DNA of 64,000 nt from positions 124,001-188,000 of the forward strand of contig NZ_JAJOMB010000007.1 of assembly GCF_021129305.1 (NCBI RefSeq). The letters are read 5' to 3'. The notes under the pieces are model-generated. The model saw nothing but the letters and a program-made list of their open reading frames with translations. It ran no database searches and had not been told where the DNA came from. Below are positions 27,714 to 36,902 of the stretch, one piece after another (positions within the stretch are counted from its first letter, which is position 1; every line of letters starts with the position of its first letter). The translations under genes were made by a program, and so were the position numbers. The DNA comes from Kineosporia babensis. Its GTDB lineage: Bacteria; Actinomycetota; Actinomycetes; Actinomycetales; Kineosporiaceae.

Positions 27714-28724
27714 TCACCGGGCGCGCGGGTCGAGGGCATCCCTCAGCCCGTCGCCGAAGATGTTGAAGGCCAGCACCGTCACGAAGATCGCGATGCCGGG
27801 CACGAGCATGAACACCGGGTCGACCCGGTAGTAGGTGGTGGCGTCCGAGAGCATCCCGCCCCAGGTCGCGGTCGGCGGGCGGACCCCGACGCCGAGGTAC
27901 GACAGGGCGGCCTCGAACAGGATGTTCGTCGGGATCAGCAACGTCGCGTAGACCAGGATCGGCGCGGCCAGGTTCGGGAGCAGCTCGCGGAACATGATGT
28001 ACGGCGTGCGGGCGCCGAGACTGCGCGCCGCGTCGACGAATTCACGTTCGCGCAGGGAGAGCGTCTGGCCCCGCACGATCCGGCCGATGTAGGGCCAGTT
28101 GAAGAAGCCGATGATGAAGATCAGCAGGGCGATCCGCAGCGCGTCGCCGCTCAGGCCGAACGCACTGTCCGGCACCACCCCGGCCAGCGCCAGGGCGAAG
28201 ACCAGCAGCGGGAACGCCAGGAAGAGGTCCATGGTGCGGCTGATCAGGGTGTCGATCCAGCGGCCGTAGTAGCCCGCGACCACACCGAGGACGGTGCCGA
28301 TCAGGACCGACAGCACGGTGGCGAGAAAGGCGATGAGCAGCGAGATCCGGGCCCCGTAGACCACCCGGCTGAACAGGTCGCGGCCGTTCAGCGGCTCGAC
28401 CCCGAGCAGGAACTCGCGGCTGATCCCGCCGTAGGGCCCGATCGGGGTGGACAGGTTCGGGTCGATCTGGTCGGGGTGGAACTCGTTCGGCGGGTGGCCG
28501 AGGAGGCGCACCACCAGCGGCGCGAAGATCGCCACCAGGATCAGGAACACCACGATCGCGCCCCCGGCCAGGGCCCAGCGGTCGCGCCGCAGCCGGAGCC
28601 AGGCGATCTGGGTGAGCGATCGCCCCTGGACGGCCACCCCGGCGCCGGACAGGACCGCCTCCGGCTGGGCTTCGGTGGCACCCCCGGGGACATCGAGCGG
28701 AGCGGACATGCGGGTACGGCTCAC
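27714..28724 (-). CDS. oppC: Oligopeptide ABC transporter permease OppC
   Basis: A 336-aa permease; a polar N-terminus of about 45 residues precedes TM1 (WALAGGAIVVFLILVAIFAPLVV). The EAA loop is EFVDAARSLGARTPYIMFRELLPN. It is the first gene of the five-gene importer operon (C-A-B-D-F), an order differing from the common A-B-C-D-F. GTG 28724 or ATG 28709 can start it; neither has a strong ribosome binding site. Confidence 0.9.
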   Translation of the reverse strand: MSRTRMSAPLDVPGGATEAQPEAVLSGAGVAVQGRSLTQIAWLRLRRDRWALAGGAIVVFLILVAIFAPLVVRLLGHPPNEFHPDQIDPNLSTPIGPYGGISREFLLGVEPLNGRDLFSRVVYGARISLLIAFLATVLSVLIGTVLGVVAGYYGRWIDTLISRTMDLFLAFPLLVFALALAGVVPDSAFGLSGDALRIALLIFIIGFFNWPYIGRIVRGQTLSLREREFVDAARSLGARTPYIMFRELLPNLAAPILVYATLLIPTNILFEAALSYLGVGVRPPTATWGGMLSDATTYYRVDPVFMLVPGIAIFVTVLAFNIFGDGLRDALDPRAR

Positions 28725-29124
28725 TTTCTGGCGGAAGCACTGAACGGTGCGGCAGACCGGGCGGAACGAGCTGGTGAACGGGGCGGTGCAGCTGAGCAGG
28801 AGGTGCGGGCGAACGGGCGCTGCGGCGGAGCTGGGTACCGGCGGAACTGGGTCCCGGGAGGGCAGAGCCGCCGGTCCCGGGATGAAGCATCCGCCCGGTG
28901 TGGCGCAAAACTTCCGGCTACCGGCGGATTTCGGTGCACGTTAGCCATTTGAGGGACTTATGGCCAGTAAGGTTGCCCTTACTTAAGCCCATATGCCCCG
29001 GCTGTGGGCCCGCTGTCACACGATTGTGATGATCCGGAAAAACCACCGACATCGGGCGGGTTCGGGCCGGACCGGGTGACAACGGGCATCGGCGGCCCGG
29101 AACCGGCGCTGCGCGGCACCGGGC
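28725..29124. other. 400-bp region upstream of opp operon
   Basis: No gene is supported. It holds, far from the oppC start, a DosR-like motif (28953-28966), an abutting 18-bp inverted repeat (28966-28983) and the short inverted repeat TCACA-CGAT-TGTGA (29016-29029). The part next to oppC is GC-rich without a clear promoter. Confidence 0.5.
28953..28983. promoter_or_regulatory. DosR-like motif abutting an inverted repeat
   Basis: GGGACTTATGGCCA (reverse TGGCCATAAGTCCC) shares GGCCNNAAGTCC with the motif at 220-235. It overlaps by one base the inverted repeat AGTAAGG-TTGC-CCTTACT (28966-28983). Both are about 230-260 bp upstream of oppC. Confidence 0.35.
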
Positions 29125-30234
29125 TCAGACCGGCTCGGCCAGGTCCGTGACGATCCGTTCGATCTCGGCCAGCGCGTAGCCCGCGATCTGCTGCTGGGCC
29201 GCCTCGCTGACCGGATCGGTCTCCTCCAGATCGCCGATCACGATGATGTTCTCGTCGTTCAGGGTGGTGGCCGGGCCGGTGTAGTTGAAGCTGCCGATCA
29301 CCACCAGTCGCGCGTCGATCACCATCAGCTTGTGGTGCAGCTTGCGCACCCCGGTGCCCGGCCGGTTCTGGAACAGCTGCACCCCGGCCGCCTGCAGCGG
29401 CTGGGTGGCGGCCCAGCGCTGCACCCCCTGCCCGCGGTCGAGCACCCCGCGCACCCGCTCCAGGGCCGGGGTCAGCCGGATCATCGTGTCGTCGATGCCG
29501 GAGGAGCGGGCGAAGGTGAACATCGCGAAGTCGATGCTGGTGGCGGCCTTGAGCATCTGCTTCATGATCTCCATCTCGGGCCCCTGGCGGGGCGCGAAAA
29601 CCGGCTTGACCCGCACCTTTCCGAGCCGGAACTCGACCGGCCGGGGTTCCACCCGCTCGCGCAGCGCGCCGAACGTGCCGGCCCGCATCCGCTCGAACTC
29701 GGCCAGATACGTCCGGGCCGCGGTCCGGCCGTAGACGATCGCCACGTGGTTGAGGTTGTTGCCGGTGACGCCGGGCGAGTCCTCCTGCCCGGGCCGGTTG
29801 GTGCCGGTGTCGGTACGGGTGAAGTTGGCCGAGCCGGTGAGCACCGCGGCGCTGGGCTCGCCCGGGTCCCGGACGATGAACTTCTGGTGGAAGATCGCCG
29901 GGTTCAGGTCGGTGACCACGTCCACCCCGGCCCGTAGCAGTGCGGCGTGGATGACCCGGTTGACCTCGTTGTCGCCGGCCAGGGCCCACGGATCGGCCGC
30001 GGGCCGGGCCTCGATCAGGTAGTCGCCCTCCAGGATCACCCGGACCTGCAGCTTGGCCGCCCGGGCGGCCAGGATCGCCTCGGCCACCGGCCGCGAGTCC
30101 AGTTCCTGCACGGCGATCGACAGGCTGCGTTTGGCCCCGCCGACGAAGTCACGGATCACCGCGTCCAGGTCGTCCGGGCCCCCGAGGGCCGATGGCCCCA
30201 TGAACAGTTCGATACCGCCGACCTTGATCCCCAT
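29125..30234 (-). CDS. Phospholipase D-like protein with two HKD motifs
   Basis: A 369-aa PLD-superfamily protein. Both catalytic motifs are intact: HQKFIVRD followed by GSANFT, and HHKLMVID followed by GSFNYT. There is no signal peptide or membrane segment, which favours a cytoplasmic nuclease or phosphodiesterase over a secreted lipase. ATG 30234 is used; GTG 30300 upstream would add 22 residues. Ends close to a 400-bp gap, so monocistronic. Target (nucleic acid or lipid) not determinable. Confidence 0.75.
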   Translation of the reverse strand: MGIKVGGIELFMGPSALGGPDDLDAVIRDFVGGAKRSLSIAVQELDSRPVAEAILAARAAKLQVRVILEGDYLIEARPAADPWALAGDNEVNRVIHAALLRAGVDVVTDLNPAIFHQKFIVRDPGEPSAAVLTGSANFTRTDTGTNRPGQEDSPGVTGNNLNHVAIVYGRTAARTYLAEFERMRAGTFGALRERVEPRPVEFRLGKVRVKPVFAPRQGPEMEIMKQMLKAATSIDFAMFTFARSSGIDDTMIRLTPALERVRGVLDRGQGVQRWAATQPLQAAGVQLFQNRPGTGVRKLHHKLMVIDARLVVIGSFNYTGPATTLNDENIIVIGDLEETDPVSEAAQQQIAGYALAEIERIVTDLAEPV

Positions 30235-30541
30235 GCCCGATCTCAGCCTCCCCCGGCCTCCGAGCAGCCTTCTGTCCGAGATATCAGAGCCATCAGACAC
30301 CCGATCGATACGGCCCCGGGCGCGCACCGGCCGGTAGCAACGCCGAACGGCGCAGCGATTGCTCAAGAAGCCCACAAGAACCGGCCCGGCACGCTGGATC
30401 GCCCTTAAGGGCAGCCAAGGGATGACGACCAGGTGAACCGGCGCGACACAGCTGCACCCTGCGGAAAACTAAATGGAAACCATCTCTCCGCTTCGCTACT
30501 GTGTTCCGGAAATCCTTCTCCACTTTTCCCCGGGGACCTTC
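30235..30541. other. Divergent intergenic region, PLD gene / exporter
   Basis: About 307 bp without a supported gene. A weak near-palindrome AAATGGAAACCATCT (30471-30485) lies 57 bp before the exporter start and may be an operator for the TetR at 32190. Nothing else clear is seen. Confidence 0.4.
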
Positions 30542-32128
30542 ATGTCATCGAACCAACCAGAACCACGCACGCCCGAACCCGGCAGTCCGGAGGCCAAGGC
30601 CGCCGCAGCCACCGCCCCGCAGGACCTGGACCGGGGCCTGCTGCTGATCGCCGCCTGCGTCGTGCTCGGCGCGATCATGTCGATCCTCGATGTCACGGTC
30701 GTGAACGTGGCGTTGCCCCAGCTGGTCACCGACTTCGACTCGGACCTGGCGACGATCCAGTGGGTGGCCACCGGCTACACCCTGGCGCTGGCCACGGTGA
30801 TCCCGCTGACCGGCTGGGGCGCCGAGCGGTTCGGCACCAAGCGGCTCTACATGACCTCGATCTTCCTGTTCGTGGTCGGCTCGGTGCTGTCCGGCTTCGC
30901 CTGGAACGACACCTCGCTGATCTTCTTCCGGGTCCTTCAGGGTCTGGGCGGCGGCATGGTGATGCCGGCCGGTATGACCATCCTGACCAAGGCGGCCGGC
31001 CCGCAGCGGCTGGGCCGGGTGATGGCCGTGATGGGTGTGCCGATGCTGCTCGGCCCGGTCCTCGGCCCGATCCTCGGCGGCTGGCTGGTCGAGCACTTCA
31101 GCTGGCGCTGGATCTTCTTCATCAACGCCCCGATCGGCGCGCTGGCGCTGATCATGTGCGCCCGGATCCTGCCGAAGGACGTGCCCGTCCCGGGCCACCG
31201 GCTGGACTGGCTCGGCCTGGCCCTGCTCTCCCCCGGTCTGGCCCTGGTCATCTACGGCCTGGCCGAGTCCGCCAAGGAGGGCGGCTTCGGGCACGCCATC
31301 GTGCTGGTCCCGGCCGTGGTCGGTGCCCTGCTGCTGGCCACCTTCGTCCGGCACGCGCTGCGACTGGGCGACGACGCGCTGATCGACCTGCGGCTGTTCA
31401 CCAACAAGGTGTTCGCCGCCTCCTCGGTGACCATGCTGCTGATGATCATCTCAGTGTTCGGCGGGATGCTGCTGCTGCCGCAGTACCTCCAGGAGGTGCG
31501 CGGTGAGGGCGCCTTCGACACCGGTCTGCTGCTGGCCCCGCAGGGTCTGGGCGCGATGATCGCGATGCCGATCGCCGGAATCCTGGTCGACCGCACCGGC
31601 GTCGGCCGGGTCGCCCCGGTGGGTCTGCTGTGCGTGGCCCTCTCGTTCGCCGGCCTCACCCAGATCAGCTCCACCACCTCGTACTGGGAGCTGTCCGGCT
31701 ACCTGTTCCTGCAGGGGATCGGGATGGGCTTCTCGATGATGCCGCTGATGACCGGCGCGATGCAGACCCTGCGCCGCAACGCGGTGGCCAAGGCCAGCAG
31801 CACGCTGAACATCATCCAGCAGACCGGTTCCTCGATCGGAACCGCGGTGATGGTGGTGATCCTGACCGCGGCGATGAACGAGCGGATCCCCGGAGCCGGC
31901 TCGATGAGCCCGGAGAGTGCCTCCGCCTCGGGTGCGCCCACCGCCGACCCGAACGTGCTCCAGCAGATGTTCGCGCTGATGGCCGAGGCCTTCGGGCACA
32001 CCTTCTGGTGGGCAGCCGGCATGGTCGCGGTGGCCTTCGTGGTCGCCGTGGTGCTGCTGCCCAAGCGCAAGCCGCAGCTGTCCGAGGAGGAGTCCGCCGA
32101 GATGCAGGCCCACATGATGATGGGCTGA
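30542..32128 (+). CDS. DHA2-family MFS multidrug exporter
   Basis: A 528-aa exporter. A 30-residue Pro/Ala-rich cytoplasmic start precedes TM1 (LDVTVVNVALPQLVTDF motif). Motif A-like GWGAERFGTKRLYM, motif C-like MGVPMLLGPVLGPILGGWLVEHFSWRWIFFINAPIG. It resembles EmrB/LfrA-type pumps, with about 14 TM segments and a His/Met-rich end (AEMQAHMMMG). ATG 30542 with GGGGA upstream. A TetR gene follows 61 bp downstream in the same direction and likely controls it. Confidence 0.88.
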   Translation: MSSNQPEPRTPEPGSPEAKAAAATAPQDLDRGLLLIAACVVLGAIMSILDVTVVNVALPQLVTDFDSDLATIQWVATGYTLALATVIPLTGWGAERFGTKRLYMTSIFLFVVGSVLSGFAWNDTSLIFFRVLQGLGGGMVMPAGMTILTKAAGPQRLGRVMAVMGVPMLLGPVLGPILGGWLVEHFSWRWIFFINAPIGALALIMCARILPKDVPVPGHRLDWLGLALLSPGLALVIYGLAESAKEGGFGHAIVLVPAVVGALLLATFVRHALRLGDDALIDLRLFTNKVFAASSVTMLLMIISVFGGMLLLPQYLQEVRGEGAFDTGLLLAPQGLGAMIAMPIAGILVDRTGVGRVAPVGLLCVALSFAGLTQISSTTSYWELSGYLFLQGIGMGFSMMPLMTGAMQTLRRNAVAKASSTLNIIQQTGSSIGTAVMVVILTAAMNERIPGAGSMSPESASASGAPTADPNVLQQMFALMAEAFGHTFWWAAGMVAVAFVVAVVLLPKRKPQLSEEESAEMQAHMMMG

Positions 32129-32189
32129 GCCGGCCGGGGCATGATGGTCCCGTACGGAATTCGTCACGATCGCCCCGGGAGGCCCGGCA

Positions 32190-32879
32190 ATGACGCTGGA
32201 GCAGGTACGCCCGCTGCGGGCCGATGCCGAGCGCAATCGGCGGCGGATCCTGGCGGCGGCGGCCGAGGTGTTCGCCGAACGTGGCCTCGACGTCGGCCTG
32301 GACGAGATCGCTCGTCGGGCCGGCGTCGGGACCGGCACCGTGTACCGCCGCTTCCCGGACAAGAGCTCGCTGATCGAGGCGCTGTTCGTGAGCCGGGTCG
32401 AGGCCCTGGTCGAGATGAGCGAGCAGGCCGAGAGCAGCCCGGACGCCTGGGGCGGCCTGGTCACCCTGATCACCCGCTCGGTCGAGATGCAGCTGGCCGA
32501 CCGGGGGCTGAAAGAGCTGCTGTACGGCGACGTCTCGGTGGCCGAGTCGGTCCAGGTGCACGTGGTCGGCAAGATGCGGCGGCTGCAGCCGGCGGTCGAG
32601 CGGCTGCTGGAGCGGGCCAAGGCCGAGGGCAGCGTGCGCCCCGACCTCTCGATCAACGACCTGTCGATCACCATGTTCATGCTGCACGGGGTGGGCAAGT
32701 TCTCGGCCCCCGACCAGTGGCGCCGGCAGCTGGCTCTGGTGCTGGCCGGGCTGCGGCCGGGGCACGAGGACCTGCCGCTGCCCGGTGAGCCGCTGACCAC
32801 CCAGGAGATGCTGAACGTCTGCGCCCCGGGCGCCGCCAACGTCAGCTGGGCAGCCGAAAGCTCCCGATCAGGCTGTTGA
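32190..32879 (+). CDS. TetR-family regulator
   Basis: A 229-aa regulator with a clear N-terminal HTH ([47 protein letters not shown]). GGGAGG stands 8 nt before ATG 32190. It is likely co-transcribed with the exporter upstream. The last 38 bp overlap the converging chemoreceptor gene, so the C-terminal tail ([11 protein letters not shown]) may be dispensable. Confidence 0.85.
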   Translation: MTLEQVRPLRADAERNRRRILAAAAEVFAERGLDVGLDEIARRAGVGTGTVYRRFPDKSSLIEALFVSRVEALVEMSEQAESSPDAWGGLVTLITRSVEMQLADRGLKELLYGDVSVAESVQVHVVGKMRRLQPAVERLLERAKAEGSVRPDLSINDLSITMFMLHGVGKFSAPDQWRRQLALVLAGLRPGHEDLPLPGEPLTTQEMLNVCAPGAANVSWAAESSRSGC

Positions 32880-34431
32880 GTTCGCGCCGCAGCGCCACGA
32901 TCTCGGCGGCGCTGCCGGTGCCCTGCTGCATCGACTGAGCGGTGTCGGCGGCGTCCTGGGCGGCGGTGGAGATCGAGCCGGCGATCTGGGTCGAGCCGTT
33001 CGCCGCCTCGTTCACCCCGGAGTTGATCGCCTGGGTGGTGGCGCTCTGCTCCTCCACCGCCGAGGCGATGGTGGCCTGGTACTCGTTGATCCGGTTGATC
33101 ACGGTGGCCACCGAGCCGATCGACTCCCCGGCCTGGACCGCGTCGGCCTGAATCGTCTCCACCCGCGAGGAGATGTCCTCGGTGGCCCGGGCGGTCTCCT
33201 GGGCCAGCTGCTTGACCTCGTCGGCGACCACCGCGAAGCCCTTGCCCGCGTCGCCGGCCCGGGCCGCCTCGATGGTGGCGTTCAGCGCCAGCAGGTTGGT
33301 CTGCTCGGCGATCGAGGTGATCAGCTTGATCACGTCGCCGATCTCCCGGGACGACTCGCCGAGCTTGTTCATCGTGCCGGTGGTCGACTCCACCGCGTTC
33401 ACCGCCGCGGTCGCCTCGCGGGCGGCTTCCCCGGCACTGCGGGCGATCTCGCCGATCGAGGCACCCATCTGCTCCGAGCCGGCGGCCACCGCCTGGATGT
33501 TGGCCGAGACCTGGTTGGCGGTGGCCGAGACCGAGCCCATCTGCTCGGAGGTGCGCCCGGACGTGGCGCCGACCTCGGCCAGGATCCCGCTCAGGGTGCC
33601 GGCCGAGTCGCCCAGCCGGTTGCTGGACTCGGACAGCTGCCGGAACATCTGCACCAGCTTCAGCCGCATCTGCTCCAAAGCCTGCGCCATGTGCGCCAGT
33701 TCGTCGCGGCCGCGGACCGGCACCGGGCGGGTCAGGTCGCCGGCCGAGACCTCGTCCACCGCGCTCTGCAGTTCGAGCACGGTGGAGCCGATCCGCCGGC
33801 CGTAGACCAGCAGGCTGCCGCCGATCAGCAGCATGGTGAACAGGCAGAGCGCCGCCGTGACCAGGCTGGAGACGTTACCGGCGCGGTCCGTGTCGGTGCG
33901 CAGCTGCGCCACGCGGTCCTCGACGCTCTTCAGCGCGCTGCCGACCGCATCGGTGATGATCCTGGACTTCTCGGTGAAGGAGGCGTTGGCACTGTCCTGC
34001 TGGGCCTGGGTCGAAGAGACCGGCAGATTGACCAGGAAGTCGCCGAGATCCGCGTAGGCCGTGCCGATCCCGGCAATCTGCTGCTTCAGCGCAGCGGGGA
34101 TCTCGAGGCTCTGGACGCCGTCGGCCTCCCGCTGCAGTGCGGCCAGATCCGCATCGAGCTGCTCGCGGTACTGCTCGGCGGCCAGCGGCGCGTAGGTGAT
34201 GATTGTGTTGTCGAGCACGATGCTGGTTCCGAGATTCTTCATCTCCAGCACCGACAGCTCGGCCCGGACGGTCTGCTCGTACTGCTCCCGGGCTGCTGCC
34301 TGGTTCCGGAACGCGACGGTGACCACCACCGCGATCGCCAGCAAGGCCACCACGGTGGCCGCCACCAGCACCCGGAAGACCACCCGGATCGGCCAAGTCG
34401 AAACCGCCGAAACGGCCGGGACACCAGACAT
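32842..34431 (-). CDS. Methyl-accepting chemotaxis protein
   Basis: A 529-aa chemoreceptor: TM1 at about 15-38 ([24 protein letters not shown]), an external helical domain of about 150 residues, TM2 ([21 protein letters not shown]), HAMP ([28 protein letters not shown]), and a long coiled-coil signalling domain with the hairpin tip [36 protein letters not shown]. No CheR-docking tail is visible. No other che gene lies in the window, so it is an orphan receptor that must work with remote partners. ATG 34431 is selected because it fits the cytoplasmic side of TM1. Confidence 0.88.
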   Translation of the reverse strand: MSGVPAVSAVSTWPIRVVFRVLVAATVVALLAIAVVVTVAFRNQAAAREQYEQTVRAELSVLEMKNLGTSIVLDNTIITYAPLAAEQYREQLDADLAALQREADGVQSLEIPAALKQQIAGIGTAYADLGDFLVNLPVSSTQAQQDSANASFTEKSRIITDAVGSALKSVEDRVAQLRTDTDRAGNVSSLVTAALCLFTMLLIGGSLLVYGRRIGSTVLELQSAVDEVSAGDLTRPVPVRGRDELAHMAQALEQMRLKLVQMFRQLSESSNRLGDSAGTLSGILAEVGATSGRTSEQMGSVSATANQVSANIQAVAAGSEQMGASIGEIARSAGEAAREATAAVNAVESTTGTMNKLGESSREIGDVIKLITSIAEQTNLLALNATIEAARAGDAGKGFAVVADEVKQLAQETARATEDISSRVETIQADAVQAGESIGSVATVINRINEYQATIASAVEEQSATTQAINSGVNEAANGSTQIAGSISTAAQDAADTAQSMQQGTGSAAEIVALRRELNSLIGSFRLPS

Positions 34432-34505
34432 CGAAGCAGCAACTCCCAGCACGGACCGAGGCGGAGGACAGTTCAACATCGGCGCCCGGGACCGCCACTG
34501 AAGAG

Positions 34506-35333
34506 CTACCGCTGGGCCACGATTTCCACCAGGTCGGGACGCTTGGGCAGCAACGCATCGCCGCTGGAGACCCCCCGCAGGCGCCGGCCAACCCACGGCA
34601 GCAGAAAAGTGCGGGCCCACCGCAGGTCACCGGCCAGTTCGCTGACCCGGCCGTGGGAGATCTTGGCCGGAAGCGCCTCCTGCCACCAGCCCGGGTTCCC
34701 GGCCAGCAGCGAGGGATCGTCCAGACCGAGTGCCTCCAGCGCGGCGGCGGCCACTCGGGCATGGCCTTCGGGAGTCAGGTGCAGGCGGTCCTCGTGCCAG
34801 AGCCGGCGGTCGAGCAGCGACGGGTAGGCCCCGGTGTCGGCCAGCGCGCAGCCGTGCTGATCGGCCACCCGCCGGATACAGGTGCTGAACGCGCTGAACC
34901 GGCTCACCAGCCGACCGGTGCTGCGCGCAGGCCGGTTGACGTCGCGCGGCGGACCACCGGTGGAGAAGAGCAGGACCTGGCTGCCGTTCTCCCGCAGCCG
35001 GACCACGGTCTCCTCGAAAGTGGCCAGCAGACGCGACACTTCGACGCCGGGGCGCAGGATGTCGTTGGCACCGGCGTGGAACGAGACCAGTGCGGGTTTG
35101 AGACTCAGCGCGAGGGGAACCTGTTCGGCCACCACCTGATCGAGCAGCCGGCCGCGGATGGCCAGGTTGGCGTAGCGGACCCGGCCGTTGGCGGTGGCGA
35201 GCCCTTCGGCCAGGCGGTCGGCCCAGCCGCGGTGCCGGCCGTCCGGTCCCAGGTCGTCGTGCAGACCCTCGGTGAAGGAGTCGCCCAGGGCGACGTAGCT
35301 GTCCAGGGTGGAAGGGGCGGCATCCATGGCCAT
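34506..35333 (-). CDS. SGNH/GDSL-family hydrolase
   Basis: An esterase/lipase-like enzyme, 275 aa, with block [12 protein letters not shown] (nucleophile Ser), block III GANDI and block [11 protein letters not shown] (Asp/His). There is no signal peptide, so it is probably cytoplasmic. ATG 35333 has GGAG at the right distance. The C-terminal 60 residues ([27 protein letters not shown]) resemble the extension found in other actinobacterial SGNH proteins. Substrate unknown. Confidence 0.82.
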   Translation of the reverse strand: MAMDAAPSTLDSYVALGDSFTEGLHDDLGPDGRHRGWADRLAEGLATANGRVRYANLAIRGRLLDQVVAEQVPLALSLKPALVSFHAGANDILRPGVEVSRLLATFEETVVRLRENGSQVLLFSTGGPPRDVNRPARSTGRLVSRFSAFSTCIRRVADQHGCALADTGAYPSLLDRRLWHEDRLHLTPEGHARVAAAALEALGLDDPSLLAGNPGWWQEALPAKISHGRVSELAGDLRWARTFLLPWVGRRLRGVSSGDALLPKRPDLVEIVAQR

Positions 35334-35378
35334 CAGGAGCTCCAGCAAAGGACGAACGGGCGGGGTTGGTCGGTCAAG

Positions 35379-36053
35379 TCAGGTCACAGTGCTGCGGGCG
35401 TGCGCTTCTAGACGCTCGGTGCGTTCCTCCGGGGTCTGCCGCGGACAGCTCAGGCATTTACCCATGGGGACGCGGTAGAGCAGACAGCACGAGACCCGGT
35501 GCACGTAGGTGCTGGGTGCGGCGAACGGCTTGCCTTGCACCCGGACGAATCGGGGTGCGGGGCGCAGATACTCCGAGCCCGCGGCGATCTCCTCGGCCAG
35601 CGCGTCCGGAGGACCGAAGCGCACGGAGGCCAGCAGGCGGGTGGCCAGGGAGTCTGCGGTGATGGCCCACAACGACTGGGGCGTGGCCCCGCCGACCCGC
35701 GCAAGGACGTCCACCATCGGGTTTACCGCGAGATCGAGATGCGCCCCGAAGGCCAGGCCACCGGGCGCCAGCGAGGGGCCGGGGACGACGCGTTCGAGAC
35801 CTGCGCGCCGCGGGGCGAGCCGGACGTCCGCTGCCCGGACCGAAGTAGCGCTGCCGAGCAGGGCGAGCTCATGGACCGCCGGGCCGAGCAGCACGGCACT
35901 GGCCGAGTACCACCAGAGCGTGGCGTTGAGCCGGGGCTCGGCGCAGCCGTAGAAGGTGCCGGTGTCCCGCACCTGGCCGGACAGCCAGTCCTCGTCGAGC
36001 AGCAGGCTGCCGGGCAGCAGGGCGATGGGTTCAGGCAGCCCACCCACAGACAT
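35379..36053 (-). CDS. FhuF-like siderophore-iron reductase
   Basis: A 224-aa protein whose C-terminus carries RVSCCLLYRVPMGKCLSC, the CC-x9-C-x2-C pattern that binds the [2Fe-2S] cluster in FhuF-type ferric siderophore reductases. The N-terminal part is divergent, as usual for this family. It should release iron from ferric siderophores in the cytoplasm. ATG 36053 is preceded by GGGAG at 7 nt. It lies downstream of rpsD on the same strand, 185 bp after it, and near an iron box, which supports a role in iron use. Confidence 0.78.
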   Translation of the reverse strand: MSVGGLPEPIALLPGSLLLDEDWLSGQVRDTGTFYGCAEPRLNATLWWYSASAVLLGPAVHELALLGSATSVRAADVRLAPRRAGLERVVPGPSLAPGGLAFGAHLDLAVNPMVDVLARVGGATPQSLWAITADSLATRLLASVRFGPPDALAEEIAAGSEYLRPAPRFVRVQGKPFAAPSTYVHRVSCCLLYRVPMGKCLSCPRQTPEERTERLEAHARSTVT

Positions 36054-36129
36054 GCCTGAACTCCCCCATCGAAGAACTGATGTCCCCTCCCGGGTGACGA
36101 AGGTCTCAGCCTGCAGGCCAACGACCGTA

Positions 36130-36166
36130 GCGGTGCAGGAACCCAAACTTCCGGGCCCTGCACCGC
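36130..36166 (-). terminator. Hairpin after rpsD
   Basis: GCGGTGCAGG pairs exactly with CCTGCACCGC (10 bp) and the loop can add CCC/GGG pairs. It lies between rpsD and the FhuF-like gene. There is no T tract, so it may be an mRNA-stabilising or partial terminator hairpin. Confidence 0.45.
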
Positions 36167-36238
36167 GTACGTCACCCGTGGAGGTGAACAGTCAGAGGTG
36201 GTGCTGGTGGTGCTGGAACTACTGGTCCTGCGGGTGGA

Positions 36239-36847
36239 TCAGCGCGAGTAGTACTCGACGACGAGCTGCTCGTTGCAGGTCACCGGAACCTCTTCGCGAG
36301 CCGGCTGGCGAACCAGACGGGCGTGCAGCTGCGGGAGCAGCACCTCGAGGTACGGCGGCGTGGTGGCGAGCTGGTGCGCACCGGCGGCGGCCACCTGGAA
36401 CGGCGTCTTGTTCCGGCTGCGCGGCGCGACGGCGATGATGTCTTCCGGCTTGACCTGGTACGACGGCTTGTCGACGAGGATGCCGTTGACGGTGATGTGA
36501 CGGTGCGTCACGGCCTGGCGGGCCTGGTAGATGGTCCGGGCGAAGCCGGAGCGCAGGACCAGGGCGTCGAGCCGGGTCTCCAGCGAGGTGACCAGCGCCT
36601 CACCGGTCTTGGCCGAGCCGCGGTGAGCCTTCTCGAAGGCCCGGGCCAGCTGGGTCTCGCTGATGTTGTACTGGAAGCGCAGACGCTGCTTCTCCAGCAG
36701 ACGGACCTTGTAGTCCGAGGTGGACTTGCGGGCCCGGCCGTGGTCGCCCGGCGGGTAGGGACGCTGCTCGAAGTACTTCACGCACTTCGGGGTGAGCGGG
36801 ATGCCGAGGGCGCGAGACAACTTCGCCTTGGGACGGGGGTTATTCAC
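36239..36847 (-). CDS. rpsD: 30S ribosomal protein S4
   Basis: Primary 16S rRNA-binding protein S4, 202 aa, with the N-terminal region (PRPKAKLSRALGIPLTPKCVKYF, YPPGDHGRARKSTSDYKVRLLEKQRLRFQYNISE) and the S4 RNA-binding domain (RLDALVLRSGFARTIYQARQAVTHRHITVNGILVD). It lacks the CxxxC zinc knuckle, i.e. the C-minus form. It lies alone, away from the rpsM-rpsK-rpoA cluster. GTG 36847 with GGAG 8 nt upstream. Its promoter region holds an iron box shared with the divergent DUF2470 gene, which is unusual for a ribosomal protein. Whether another rpsD exists in the genome cannot be seen. Confidence 0.95.
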   Translation of the reverse strand: MNNPRPKAKLSRALGIPLTPKCVKYFEQRPYPPGDHGRARKSTSDYKVRLLEKQRLRFQYNISETQLARAFEKAHRGSAKTGEALVTSLETRLDALVLRSGFARTIYQARQAVTHRHITVNGILVDKPSYQVKPEDIIAVAPRSRNKTPFQVAAAGAHQLATTPPYLEVLLPQLHARLVRQPAREEVPVTCNEQLVVEYYSR

Positions 36848-36867
36848 TGACTGATCTCCACGGTAGA

Positions 36868-36886
36868 TTAGGTAAGGCTTACCTAT
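36868..36886. promoter_or_regulatory. Iron box (DtxR/IdeR-type operator)
   Basis: TTAGGTAAGGCTTACCTAT matches 16 of 19 positions of TTAGGTTAGSCTAACCTAA and is a 17-bp perfect palindrome at its core (36869-36885). It sits in the 55-bp gap between divergent rpsD and the DUF2470 gene. By family knowledge, Fe-loaded IdeR bound here would repress the overlapping promoter. Confidence 0.75.
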
Positions 36887-36902
36887 GTTGCTGGAGGCGC
36901 AA

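Noticed and set aside
29016-29029. TCACA-CGAT-TGTGA as a CRP site
   Set aside because: CRP sites read TGTGA-N6-TCACA; here the half-sites are reversed and the spacing is 4.
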